Position numbers and translations under genes: made by a program
NCBI GenBank assembly: GCA_016840165.1
Contig: JAEOSU010000076.1
Location: forward strand, 1-64,000
Source: Promethearchaeota archaeon
Lineage (GTDB): Archaea; Asgardarchaeota; Lokiarchaeia; Sigyniarchaeales; SOKP01
Reading direction: 5' to 3'
DNA: 64,000 nt
Part shown: positions 35,275 to 44,218 of the stretch, piece by piece
Layout of the letters: each line of letters opens with the position of its first letter
Numbering within the stretch: the first letter of the stretch is position 1
The notes under the pieces: generated by a model
The model's input: only the letters and a program-made list of their open reading frames with translations
The model's database searches: none
Told to the model about the DNA's origin: nothing

Positions 35275-36303
35275 CTATTTATTAGGAGACTTATATTTGT
35301 GAGCAAAAATGCTATATATACCAAATAAAAGTGTGAAGAACATAAAGATTAAAAATAAACCCGCTTCTTGAAATAGTAGAAAATCATTTATATCTGCTTT
35401 ATCAAATATTTTTGACACTTGAACATATAATTTCATAATAATTAAAAAAATCGTAATCGTGTCAGCTCGAAATAATTTTAATTTCTTCTTCAAATAATCT
35501 ACCTTATCATAGATTGAGCCAATAATATAGAAAAATAAAAAGAGATCGAGAAAAAAGGATCCAATCACATAGAGTGGGGCTTCGGATTCAGTACCATAGA
35601 GTTTACCAAATAAAAAGTCAAAAATAATATAGATTACATAGAAAAAAGTTAATAGGAAAAACAAAGTAATATATGCAGAAAATTTTTTAGTAACTAACAA
35701 TCTCACTATAACAATTATTATTAAAAAGATATTAGTCCATAGGATAATGCGTAAGATATTAATTGCTACTTGGGTAAAGGGAGTAATGTTGATAGTGAAA
35801 AAGCGCACAAATAATACTCCTATTATCCAATAAATTAAACCGAACAATAAGAATCCGAGAACTCTAAGAACTTTACCTATTTTTTTTTTGGAGTATAAAT
35901 AATCATCTACTTTAGTGGAAGAATCCATACATAGCTTAAATGCGAAAAAAGCAGTGAAAAAAAGATTCACATTAATGGAGATCAAATAAAATAAAGTAAA
36001 AGTTGGAAGAAATATGGATTCTCTAAAGAAAACAGCAATTAAAAGAGCGAGAATGAGGGCAACAATAAAATAGATTTTCTTTATTTTTTCAAATGGTTTA
36101 AAAAAGGAGAAAATGAATAAGATTATGTTAAATCCAATCAATAAAGCCCCAAAAAAGACTAATATGTTGCTTAAAATGAGATTATGGATCATTTCTCTCT
36201 CAAGCAGAATACCAATCCATATAGTGATAAATGAAAAAATGATGATTATATAAATTGGGCGTTTAAAAATCCCTTTTAATCCTGAGATAAAGCTCAAAAT
36301 CAT
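35275..36303 (-). CDS. Hypothetical polytopic membrane protein
   Basis: A 342-residue protein with about nine hydrophobic segments joined by short Lys-rich loops, for example FLLFGLIYWIIGVLFVRFF and FLLTFFYVIYIIFDFLFG. No transport or enzyme motif was recognised. It is convergent with the membrane-protein gene at 34688. The 298-bp gap upstream of it contains only A+T-rich sequence and the promoter of the next, divergent gene. Confidence 0.65.
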   Translation of the reverse strand: MILSFISGLKGIFKRPIYIIIIFSFITIWIGILLEREMIHNLILSNILVFFGALLIGFNIILFIFSFFKPFEKIKKIYFIVALILALLIAVFFRESIFLPTFTLFYLISINVNLFFTAFFAFKLCMDSSTKVDDYLYSKKKIGKVLRVLGFLLFGLIYWIIGVLFVRFFTINITPFTQVAINILRIILWTNIFLIIIVIVRLLVTKKFSAYITLFFLLTFFYVIYIIFDFLFGKLYGTESEAPLYVIGSFFLDLFLFFYIIGSIYDKVDYLKKKLKLFRADTITIFLIIMKLYVQVSKIFDKADINDFLLFQEAGLFLIFMFFTLLFGIYSIFAHKYKSPNK

Positions 36304-36601
36304 TTCCTTTTTTTTTTATTAAATTGAATATTTGCTAAATTCTATTTTAATCTTTTCTTCTTTTTAATAATCTAATATTACAGCTTGGTATTAAGGGGTT
36401 AATAATTATAAAACTCCCAGTTTAATAATAGAAAAATAATACTATATGTAAAATTTGAGAAAGAAGCTGGAAATACTCTCAAAAATGTATAAAAAACCGT
36501 AAGATATTGCTATTTTCGACAAAATTATAAGAGGATAGCTAAGATCGGGAACTTTAAATATATAATTTAATGGAACAAAATCAGTTTACGAGATTAAGAA
36601 A

Positions 36602-36904
36602 TTGAGCTCTGGAAAATTAGATTTTAGTGCAAGTGTGAGAAATGATAAATTTAATTCAACTTTAGTTTATTCAGATATCCCTTATCCAATAATTGATTTG
36701 GAAGCTACTTGGGATCCAATTTTTACCAATTTCATGCGAATAAACCATGAACTTAATGAATTCTACTATAAAGCTGTTAAAATTCATTTATTGTTATTAA
36801 GAAATGAAAATTTATCAAATCAGGAAAAACTGGAGTTATGTAAAATTGAAAGAAATTATATTAAATTATATTTAAAAGCGATAATGAAGAAAAATTATAT
36901 CTAA
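36602..36904 (+). CDS. Small hypothetical protein
   Basis: A 100-residue protein with a TTG start, no recognised domain and a helical, basic second half (VKIHLLLLRNENLSNQEKLE). A TATA-like TTTAAATATATAATTTAA (about 36551-36568) lies 35-50 nt upstream, which supports transcription. It ends 8 bp before the convergent acyl-CoA synthetase gene. Composition is like that of other genes in the window. Confidence 0.5.
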   Translation: MSSGKLDFSASVRNDKFNSTLVYSDIPYPIIDLEATWDPIFTNFMRINHELNEFYYKAVKIHLLLLRNENLSNQEKLELCKIERNYIKLYLKAIMKKNYI

Positions 36905-36911
36905 GCTGTAA

Positions 36912-38339
36912 TTATAGTTTCCTTATTTTATGTAAGAAATCAGCATAATCACAAAACAATGATAAACTCTTAGCTGCATCTCTCAAATTGAAATAATAAA
37001 GAATTCTGTCTTTATGTAAATGCTTTTTAGCTGTAGAAAATCTTTGAGCAAGTTCAATAGAGTCTGAGATACTGGGTATACATATAATGAGTGGTTTTTG
37101 GGTTGTTTTCTGTAACTCTGCTAACCTTTTAAATACATGGCTATAAATGAAGTGAGGCCATAAAGGAAGGATAATAATATCAATATTTGGATCTTCTTTA
37201 ACAACGTTAATACAATCCACAAACACATCTACCACAAATCCTAATGCCCCTAAATCTACGGGATTTCTAATATTTACATTTTCATAGGGTAAAATTTGGC
37301 TAATTTTTTCTTGTGATTCTTTACTCAGTTCAGGAACGATTAATTGATGAGAATTGAATAAATCCGTGGTATTTACGGAAGACCCGCCTCCAGGAGTTAC
37401 AATACCGAATCTTCTATCATTTGGTAAATACTTTGGATAAAGTAACTCAAAAGTTTTTATTGTATTCCAAAATTCCTCATTATCTCTGACAATCACAGCT
37501 CCAGTTTGTTTTATCATGCTATTCCATAAACGCAAATCACTAGAGATTGCGCCCGTATGGGAAAAAGCAGCACGCAATCCATCTTTAGTATAACCACCTT
37601 TCCAAATAATAACTGGCTTGAGTCTAGTGGTTTTTTTAAGTTCATTATAAAATTCATACCCACTACCAGAACCAAAAGATTCCAAATAAGCTGCTATAAC
37701 TTTTGTTTGTTCATCTTTTCGATATAATTTCAGAAAATCAATAGCATTCAAATCAATTTGGTTTCCAAATGAAATACCATATCTGAATCGGATATCACGT
37801 TTAAATCCTGCATCTATTAATTGATTTAAATGTCCTCCGGATTGAGACATGAAAGAAACATTTCCTGGTATTCCTTTAAAAGTGTTAAAAGAAAAAGCCA
37901 TCCCGGTTGATCCATTAAAAGGGCCTAAGCAATTAGGACCAATTACTCGTGTTTTAGAATTCTTGATGATATCTTTTATGACACCTTCTAATCTTAACCC
38001 TTCCTCATCTCCTGTCTCAGAAAAACCAGAAGAGAAAATAATAACCCATTTAATATTTTTCTCGACACATTCCTTAAGGACTTGAGGGATAAATTCAGTT
38101 TTAACAGAGATATAGGCAGTATCTACGGAATAAGGAATATCCAAAACTGAAGGATAACATTTCCAATCGAGTATGAAGTCATATTTAGGATTTACTGGGT
38201 AAAATGTATTTGCCCAGATCGATTCTTTGAATGCTGGAAGATAAAGCATTGCTCCAAATCTAGATTTCTCAGATGCTCCTATAAAAGCAATGTGTTTTGG
38301 ATGAAAAAGGGAATCAAAATCAGATAATATAGTATCCAT
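36912..38339 (-). CDS. ADP-forming acyl-CoA synthetase, alpha-subunit type
   Basis: A 475-residue protein matching the alpha part of ADP-forming acetate/acyl-CoA ligases. A CoA-binding Rossmann domain (FHPKHIAFIGASEKSRFGA) is followed by the succinyl-CoA-synthetase-like domains (RVIGPNCLGPFNGS, FMSQSGGHLNQL). The likely phospho-histidine lies in AAFSHTGAISSD, and VTPGGGSSVNTTDLF follows. These enzymes conserve energy by making ATP from acyl-CoA. No beta (ATP-grasp) subunit gene adjoins it, so the partner must be elsewhere. Confidence 0.85.
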   Translation of the reverse strand: MDTILSDFDSLFHPKHIAFIGASEKSRFGAMLYLPAFKESIWANTFYPVNPKYDFILDWKCYPSVLDIPYSVDTAYISVKTEFIPQVLKECVEKNIKWVIIFSSGFSETGDEEGLRLEGVIKDIIKNSKTRVIGPNCLGPFNGSTGMAFSFNTFKGIPGNVSFMSQSGGHLNQLIDAGFKRDIRFRYGISFGNQIDLNAIDFLKLYRKDEQTKVIAAYLESFGSGSGYEFYNELKKTTRLKPVIIWKGGYTKDGLRAAFSHTGAISSDLRLWNSMIKQTGAVIVRDNEEFWNTIKTFELLYPKYLPNDRRFGIVTPGGGSSVNTTDLFNSHQLIVPELSKESQEKISQILPYENVNIRNPVDLGALGFVVDVFVDCINVVKEDPNIDIIILPLWPHFIYSHVFKRLAELQKTTQKPLIICIPSISDSIELAQRFSTAKKHLHKDRILYYFNLRDAAKSLSLFCDYADFLHKIRKL

Positions 38340-38515
38340 TATTTTAGAAAATATGAGAGTTATTATATGTTTTTTGAAATGAATTCTCTGAGAAAAACGA
38401 CATATATGGCTATTCTTAAAAAAGTAATTTATCTCCTTTCACAAATTTTTAATGTAAAATACAATTAGACTATTTATAATTATATTAAACAATTTAGTAT
38501 TTAGGAGAATTTGAA

Positions 38516-39970
38516 ATGGCTAGACCAAGCCCGTTAGAAATTTATGCGCTTCTTGATAAATCTAATTGTAAAGACTGCGGTTATGATACTTGTATGGCTT
38601 TTGCTACAGATCTTCTCGAAAGAAAAATAAAAGTAACGGATTGTACTCATTTAATGCAAGAGCCGAAACAGGCAAAAAACCGAGAGAAACTCAAAAAAAT
38701 TACTATGCCTCCTCAAAAGCCAGTTGTAATAGGGGTGGGAGATCGTGCATGCACTGTTGGAGGAGAAGAAGTCCTTTATCGCCATCAGCTTACTTATTAT
38801 AATGAAACAGCTATCTTCGTCGAATTAGAGGATGATGATCCCGATTTGGAAAATTTTGCCAAGTATCTGACAGATTTAAAAGTCGAAAGAATTGGAGAAG
38901 TCCTTCTCATCAATGGATTAGCATTAAGAAATGTATCCAGCGATCAAGAACAATTTAAATTAGCAGCTAAAAAGCTTTCTAGTATCTCTAATTTACCAAT
39001 AATGTTATGTTCCTTCAATTCTGAAAATTTAATAGCAGCAGCGGGAGAAATTAAAGATAAAAAACCCTTACTATATGCTATAACAAAAGATAATTGGGAA
39101 CAGATCGGAAAATATGCTGTTGAAAATCGATTACCCGTGGTAGCAACTTCGAGTGATATAGATGAGCTAATATCATTGAGTGCAACTTTACAGAAATTAG
39201 GTATACAAGAGATGATATTAGATGCAGGAACATATTACGGTCCAGGAAATCTCTCAGTTACCCACAATAATATAATGCAATTAAGAATCGCGGGAATAGA
39301 TAGAGATGATCCAAATGCTGGATGGCCGGTTATGGGTGTTCCAGCTGCCTATTGGAGTCAAGTAGACAGTGATGACGGAAAAGAACCCTGGGAACATAAA
39401 TATCAAGAACTAATTATGGCCGCAATAATGGAATCAATTGACACTAATTTAATTGTATTACATACAGGAAAAAAGAAAGAGGATGTGTGGGCAATGTTAG
39501 CATTAATGACATTAAGGCAAAGTATTTTCAGTGATCCTCGAATATATCCCACAGTTGACCCAGGAATATATGAAATTGGGGAACCTAAAGATATGTCTCC
39601 TATATTTGTCACCTCAAATTATAGATTGACTAAAATACCTGTTGAAATAGATATTAAAGGTGCAAATCTAGATGCATTACTCTTAGTAGTCGACTCTGAA
39701 GGAATTGGAATTGAGTCTGCTGTTGCGGGAGGGCAATTCAGTGCTGGTGCTATTGCAGAAGCGGTTAAAGAATTTAAAGTGTTTGATAGGGTTAAACATA
39801 GGATCCTTATAATTCCAGGAATGGCTGCGCGTTTGAGTGGTGCTTTAGAAGATGAAGCGGATGCGTTTGTTATTGTTGGACCCAGAGATAGTTCAGGAAT
39901 CGGTAAATTTATTAAAGAACAATGGAAACCAGAAGAATATATGAAACAATATGAGGAAATGAAAGAGTAA
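38516..39970 (+). CDS. cdhE: CODH/ACS corrinoid iron-sulfur protein large subunit (CdhE)
   Basis: A 484-residue gamma subunit of the acetyl-CoA decarbonylase/synthase complex, which passes a methyl group from tetrahydropterin or tetrahydrofolate to the ACS A-cluster. The N-terminal 4Fe-4S motif CKDCGYDTCMAFATDLLE plus a fourth Cys (VTDC) lies in residues 18-43. The TIM-barrel and corrinoid-binding domains follow (GDRACTVGGEEVLYRHQ, AGTYYGPGNLSVTHNN, and GGQFSAGAIAEAVKEF). It indicates a Wood-Ljungdahl pathway. It stands alone here, without other cdh genes. Confidence 0.93.
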   Translation: MARPSPLEIYALLDKSNCKDCGYDTCMAFATDLLERKIKVTDCTHLMQEPKQAKNREKLKKITMPPQKPVVIGVGDRACTVGGEEVLYRHQLTYYNETAIFVELEDDDPDLENFAKYLTDLKVERIGEVLLINGLALRNVSSDQEQFKLAAKKLSSISNLPIMLCSFNSENLIAAAGEIKDKKPLLYAITKDNWEQIGKYAVENRLPVVATSSDIDELISLSATLQKLGIQEMILDAGTYYGPGNLSVTHNNIMQLRIAGIDRDDPNAGWPVMGVPAAYWSQVDSDDGKEPWEHKYQELIMAAIMESIDTNLIVLHTGKKKEDVWAMLALMTLRQSIFSDPRIYPTVDPGIYEIGEPKDMSPIFVTSNYRLTKIPVEIDIKGANLDALLLVVDSEGIGIESAVAGGQFSAGAIAEAVKEFKVFDRVKHRILIIPGMAARLSGALEDEADAFVIVGPRDSSGIGKFIKEQWKPEEYMKQYEEMKE

Positions 39971-40027
39971 AGAATTAATATTTCTTCTTTTTTTACTTAT
40001 TTTATTATTTTATTTGGACATATCATC

Positions 40028-40684
40028 TCAAATTAGTGAATTGATTATATTCACGTTTAATTCTTTAACACTATTCAGAATAAGAGTCTTAGTAATACTT
40101 CCTTTTTGTAATTCTTCCGCAGAGTGTCCTCCGGTAAGTACCCCGATAAAAGGCGCTCCAAGATTTTCAGCTAAAGCTCTATCTTTCGGATGATCTCCAA
40201 TAATTATAAACTGATGATTTGGATACTTTTTATTTAGGTGTTCTACAAGATTTAAGTCCATCTTCGTTTTCATTATATTTCCCTCTCCGATTACATATTC
40301 GAAAATATGAGAAATACCAAGAATTTCAACTACTTGGCGTGCCATTTCCTCTTTTTTAGAAGTGATAATTCCTAAGAGAAAAGATTTATCTCTCAGTTCT
40401 TCTAATTTATCTCTTACACCTGGTAAAAGCTCTACTTGATAAATACCTTTAGCTCGATAATATTCCCGAAATGCGGATACTAACTCATCAGAGTTCAGAT
40501 TGGTAACTCTTTGGAACATATCTGCCAAGGGTATTCCTATCATTCTAAAAATCTCCGTTCTGTCTAATCGTGATAAATTATACTTATCCAAAGCATAATT
40601 AAATGATTTTATTATTCCTTCTTGGTTATTTATTAAAGTAAAATCAAGATCAAAACTCAAAATTATTTTTCTTAAATTTCTCAT
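40028..40684 (-). CDS. HAD-superfamily phosphatase
   Basis: A 218-residue haloacid-dehalogenase-type hydrolase of the phosphoglycolate-phosphatase-like subgroup. The nucleophile motif is SFDLDFTLIN, motif II is LGIITSKKEEM, and motif III/IV is FIIIGDHPKDRALAENLGAP, followed by the GVLTGGHSAEEL loop. A helical cap lies between motifs I and II. The substrate is unknown. It is convergent with cdhE. Confidence 0.85.
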   Translation of the reverse strand: MRNLRKIILSFDLDFTLINNQEGIIKSFNYALDKYNLSRLDRTEIFRMIGIPLADMFQRVTNLNSDELVSAFREYYRAKGIYQVELLPGVRDKLEELRDKSFLLGIITSKKEEMARQVVEILGISHIFEYVIGEGNIMKTKMDLNLVEHLNKKYPNHQFIIIGDHPKDRALAENLGAPFIGVLTGGHSAEELQKGSITKTLILNSVKELNVNIINSLI

Positions 40685-40766
40685 CTGATTACTTAGATTA
40701 AAGAGCTTAAATTAATAAGATAATAGTAATTAGAAAATAAAAATTTTAAAAATAATTTAATAGTAG

Positions 40767-41903
40767 TTAAATAATGGTTAAAAGGGGGTCACCTAATAGT
40801 GTCATTCCCATTGACTCGTTGTCGCTTGGACCATGTAAAGGATTCCAATACCATAATCTCATAGATTCACCAAATATCTTTCCTTGACTCAAAGGATTGT
40901 AGAAATAGCTGTTCATGGTCATACCACCGATTTTTGAAGAGCCTATGACTGCTAATGTATTATTAGAAAAGAGGTATTGTGTTCCCATATTGGCTGTATA
41001 TTCGAAATTGCATGCGGAGCAAGCATATAAATTATAAAATAATGCTTTAGTATTAATATTTAAGATATCAGTGTAATTTACTTTCCCTTCCGTACCATAA
41101 CCTCCTGAACCGAAAAGATGTTCATAAGGCCAAGAATGGACAAAAACATGGATAAATTCATAAATATGAGTTAGGCGATTTTTATAATCAGCGGCAGTAG
41201 TAATACTATTAGTACTAATACATGTAATATTAGAATAAGCGGTCATATCTCCAAGCCATTCACTAGTCCAAGCGGACCAATCATCATCAATATAGACTAG
41301 CTGTGAATGAGGACGCGATAATTGACCGGTTCTATATGCATGATTCCGAGAAAAATAATTATAGTAGGCATTTAAATGGTTAGTATTATTAAGAGATTCT
41401 GGACATATACGACCCACCCAAATCTCGGGGAATTTATCACCTGTCCCGTTGTTATGTGAGTCAAAAAGCCCATCGGAAGGGTCTAAATCAACCCATTCTC
41501 CATCTAAATCAGTAAGGTATAAATCGATTGGATAAGTTCTCCATAGTGCCCAAGAAGAATCATAATATCGCATTATTGCAGAGGGCAAATCTCCTATTAA
41601 TACAGCGCCCTCTAAACCTCTTGGTTGTAAACTAGCATTAATTAAATCATCTCTAAGTGAAGTCACATTCGTATCAGACCAATTTACGATATCGACTAAA
41701 TATCCTTGAGAAATTATATCCTGTTCATATTGATTTACTTGGCTATAGATATTACTTGCAATGGTTGAATTAACATAAATTCTCACTACTCCAAAAGAAG
41801 TTTGATTTGTTGGTTTAAGGTAAGGAAGAATAACTGCCAGAATCCCCATAGTTGCAACTAATATTACTGCTATTATAATTGCAGCTTTATATTCTTTTTT
41901 CAA
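40767..41903 (-). CDS. Exported C25 (gingipain)-like caspase-fold peptidase
   Basis: A 378-residue protein with an N-terminal hydrophobic anchor (residues about 7-29) and an extracytoplasmic domain rich in N-x-S/T sites. It carries GLEGAVLIGDLPSAIM, an EIWVGRICPES strand, a probable catalytic His in EFIHVFVHSWPYE and a probable Cys in NLYACSACNFEY, then AVIGSSKIGGMTMN, the order seen in C25 family peptidases of the caspase fold. It is the only clearly exported protease besides the S15-type enzymes. No propeptide is obvious. Confidence 0.72.
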   Translation of the reverse strand: MKKEYKAAIIIAVILVATMGILAVILPYLKPTNQTSFGVVRIYVNSTIASNIYSQVNQYEQDIISQGYLVDIVNWSDTNVTSLRDDLINASLQPRGLEGAVLIGDLPSAIMRYYDSSWALWRTYPIDLYLTDLDGEWVDLDPSDGLFDSHNNGTGDKFPEIWVGRICPESLNNTNHLNAYYNYFSRNHAYRTGQLSRPHSQLVYIDDDWSAWTSEWLGDMTAYSNITCISTNSITTAADYKNRLTHIYEFIHVFVHSWPYEHLFGSGGYGTEGKVNYTDILNINTKALFYNLYACSACNFEYTANMGTQYLFSNNTLAVIGSSKIGGMTMNSYFYNPLSQGKIFGESMRLWYWNPLHGPSDNESMGMTLLGDPLLTII

Positions 41904-42013
41904 TCTTAACCCTCAATGAGATAATTTGATTAGTAATTGAATTTAGTAATAATATAAGAATAGAGGTATATATTTGTATCCTTTTAGAGAGGATTCTTTA
42001 TTAATATGATATT

Positions 42014-43630
42014 TTATACTTTAACCTTGTAACCCTTGAACAAATGTAAGAGATATGAGATTTCCTCGGAGCCATTTACAATTCTTTGAATATGGTAAGG
42101 TAAAGAGTTAAAGTCCACAGATTTTCCTTCTATAACACGTTCTATAATCATTTCTACTAATTCAACATATCGTTTAGCTGTATTTCCTTTTATTTCTATT
42201 TCCGAAAGGATTTTTTGTGCTTTTTTAATACGACCATTAAGCACAGAAGATATTGCTGCTAAAATATAGGACTGAACAATATGAGAATAACCGATCTTTT
42301 TAATATTCGCAGCACGATAATAATATTTATACACGTTTTTTACCATTTCATTTACTAAGAAATCTTTCGCCGTATCTAATTGCTGGTAAAACTTAATACT
42401 TTCTAATATTAAGGTAGCTGCGGTAAAAAACTGTTTACTCTTCAATCCTTCTTTAGCGATAATATTAAGCCCCCTAATAATTTGATTAAAAATTCCGAAG
42501 CGATTGTATTCGAGGTTTGCTTCAACTGCGATATCATAAGCATTTAGATAACTTTCCGTTGAGTCATTAACATTTCCTATTTTCCAATAGCAATCTCCTG
42601 CTTTAACGAAATGCTTATAAGAGAGTTCATTATTATTCAGTTCTCTAAAGGTGACTGCAGCATTATAAAAGTTGGCTCCTGCCTCATTATAATCTTCAAT
42701 TTTTTCAGTGTAGTTACCAGCTAAAATAAAACACGAAGCAGACTCAATTATATTTTTGTTTATTTCTTGATAGCATAAAGCGGCGCCGCGATAATATCCA
42801 GCAATTTTTTGATAATTATCTTCGTTCTTTATTATCCTTTCCGCTAAATTTATGTAGGATCCCGCTTCCTTTTTCGAAAAGTTGATGAATTGATCCTCAT
42901 CATCTATTAATTTATATAAATTTTTTAATACATGAAAAATTTGAGACAATGCGAGGTGATCATTTTTCTTGTCATATTTTTCATAGATTTCATTAAAAAT
43001 TTCTATTCCATCCGAGATTAGATCGTTTGCTTTTTTTATCTCCCCTAAATCTTGATAAGATTTGGCGATTTGTTGGTATGAGTATGAGAGTAAGTCGAAG
43101 AAAAGATATTCTTTAGCAATGTCAATAACCAAACTAAAATATCGTATAGCTTTTTTATAATACGAAATTCGCAGATACAATTCCGCAATATTTTGATAGT
43201 TTTGAAGTAATTTTCGAATCTCATTAAATTCTTTTAGAAGTTTGCTTTCTTGTCGCATATAGCTTATTGCATTTAAAATGTACTTCTTTTCTAATTTCTT
43301 ATTCTTGAATTTTTCAGAATATAGATCAGCTAACCTTTTATAAATTTCTGCAATCTCATGAAATTTAGCTTGTAATTTATAGGAATTTATTTGCTTTTCC
43401 CAGAAATCAATAGAAAGTTTGTATAGCTTATATGCTTGAGAAGAATTTAATTCTTCAATGATTTCCGCCACAGAACATAAAAATTCTCCCGCTTCTTCGA
43501 ATTCTTTTGATTCAGCTAAATCTTTAGCAAAGATTCTTGCATCTTCTACGATGGTTAAAATTAAACCAAATTTTTCTCTTAAATTTTTGATATTCTCTAC
43601 TTTTGAGATCTTGATACTTAGGTGCTCCAA
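42014..43630 (-). CDS. TPR-like helical-repeat protein
   Basis: A 538-residue all-helical protein made of repeated pairs such as SYYKKAIRYFSLVIDIAKEY, SYSYQQIAKSYQDLGEIKKA and KHFVKAGDCYWKIGNVNDST. The repeat style recalls alpha-SNAP-type TPR proteins, where each unit has a Y/F-x5-Y pattern. No catalytic motif is present. A scaffold role is likely; a membrane-trafficking role as for SNAPs is speculation. It lies upstream of a 317-bp gap. Confidence 0.65.
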   Translation of the reverse strand: MEHLSIKISKVENIKNLREKFGLILTIVEDARIFAKDLAESKEFEEAGEFLCSVAEIIEELNSSQAYKLYKLSIDFWEKQINSYKLQAKFHEIAEIYKRLADLYSEKFKNKKLEKKYILNAISYMRQESKLLKEFNEIRKLLQNYQNIAELYLRISYYKKAIRYFSLVIDIAKEYLFFDLLSYSYQQIAKSYQDLGEIKKANDLISDGIEIFNEIYEKYDKKNDHLALSQIFHVLKNLYKLIDDEDQFINFSKKEAGSYINLAERIIKNEDNYQKIAGYYRGAALCYQEINKNIIESASCFILAGNYTEKIEDYNEAGANFYNAAVTFRELNNNELSYKHFVKAGDCYWKIGNVNDSTESYLNAYDIAVEANLEYNRFGIFNQIIRGLNIIAKEGLKSKQFFTAATLILESIKFYQQLDTAKDFLVNEMVKNVYKYYYRAANIKKIGYSHIVQSYILAAISSVLNGRIKKAQKILSEIEIKGNTAKRYVELVEMIIERVIEGKSVDFNSLPYHIQRIVNGSEEISYLLHLFKGYKVKV

Positions 43631-43740
43631 ATATTCTCTAGTATCACTGTAGATATCTTCTTGAAGTATCTAAAATCAACTCTTCTTGAAAAAGTTAAGA
43701 TTTATGCAGTAAAATTAATTAATACATAAAAATTATGGTT

Positions 43741-43761
43741 TTTTGAACATAAAGTTCAAAA
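43741..43761. repeat. 21-bp inverted repeat in the 43.6-43.9 kb gap
   Basis: TTTTGAAC (43741-43748) and GTTCAAAA (43754-43761) are perfect reverse complements with a 5-nt ATAAA spacer. It lies between the TPR gene (minus) and the MoaD-like gene (plus), so it could be an operator or a transcript hairpin. The rest of the 317-bp gap (43631-43947) is very A+T-rich, with TATA-like ATATTAATTCTAATT about 30-40 nt before the MoaD-like start; no RNA gene or further frame was recognised. Confidence 0.35.
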
Positions 43762-43947
43762 GTTATTATTTTTCTTATCCCTAATTCAATCTACTTAAAA
43801 AATAAATAACATAGGAATGAATTTACATGTTTATAAACTGACTAAATAATCAAAGCGACACTTTTAGAATTATAGAAATAGTTTTAAATATTAAAAGAGT
43901 TTTAATTATATTAATTCTAATTAATTAAATTGTAGAAAAATTTATAG

Positions 43948-44166
43948 GTGGTTTTAATTAAACAAATTGCTGAATTATTAGAAACGGGTTTGTACGAGAC
44001 ATTTAAGACCGAAAAGCAAATAATGGTAAAAGATTTACTTAAAGAATTGAACTTAGAAGGAAAATATTTTGGAATCCTTGTTGATGGCAAGAAAGCAGAT
44101 GAGAACACTTTAATCAATGAAGATTCGGACGTTTTAATATTACCTCATATCGCCGGAGGGCTATAG
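43948..44166 (+). CDS. MoaD/ThiS/Urm1-like ubiquitin-fold protein
   Basis: A 72-residue beta-grasp protein. The second half NLEGKYFGILVDGKKADENT followed by DVLILPHIAGGL matches the sulfur-carrier family, whose C-terminal Gly-Gly is adenylated and thiocarboxylated. Here Gly-Gly is followed by one Leu, so either trimming is needed or the end is used as is. The start is GTG at 43948. It could serve molybdopterin or tRNA thiolation, or act as a ubiquitin-like modifier. No E1-like gene adjoins it. Confidence 0.75.
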   Translation: MVLIKQIAELLETGLYETFKTEKQIMVKDLLKELNLEGKYFGILVDGKKADENTLINEDSDVLILPHIAGGL

Positions 44167-44218
44167 TTATATTTTTTTTAATTCCTATTTTATAAAGTAA
44201 TTTTATCACTAAACTTGG

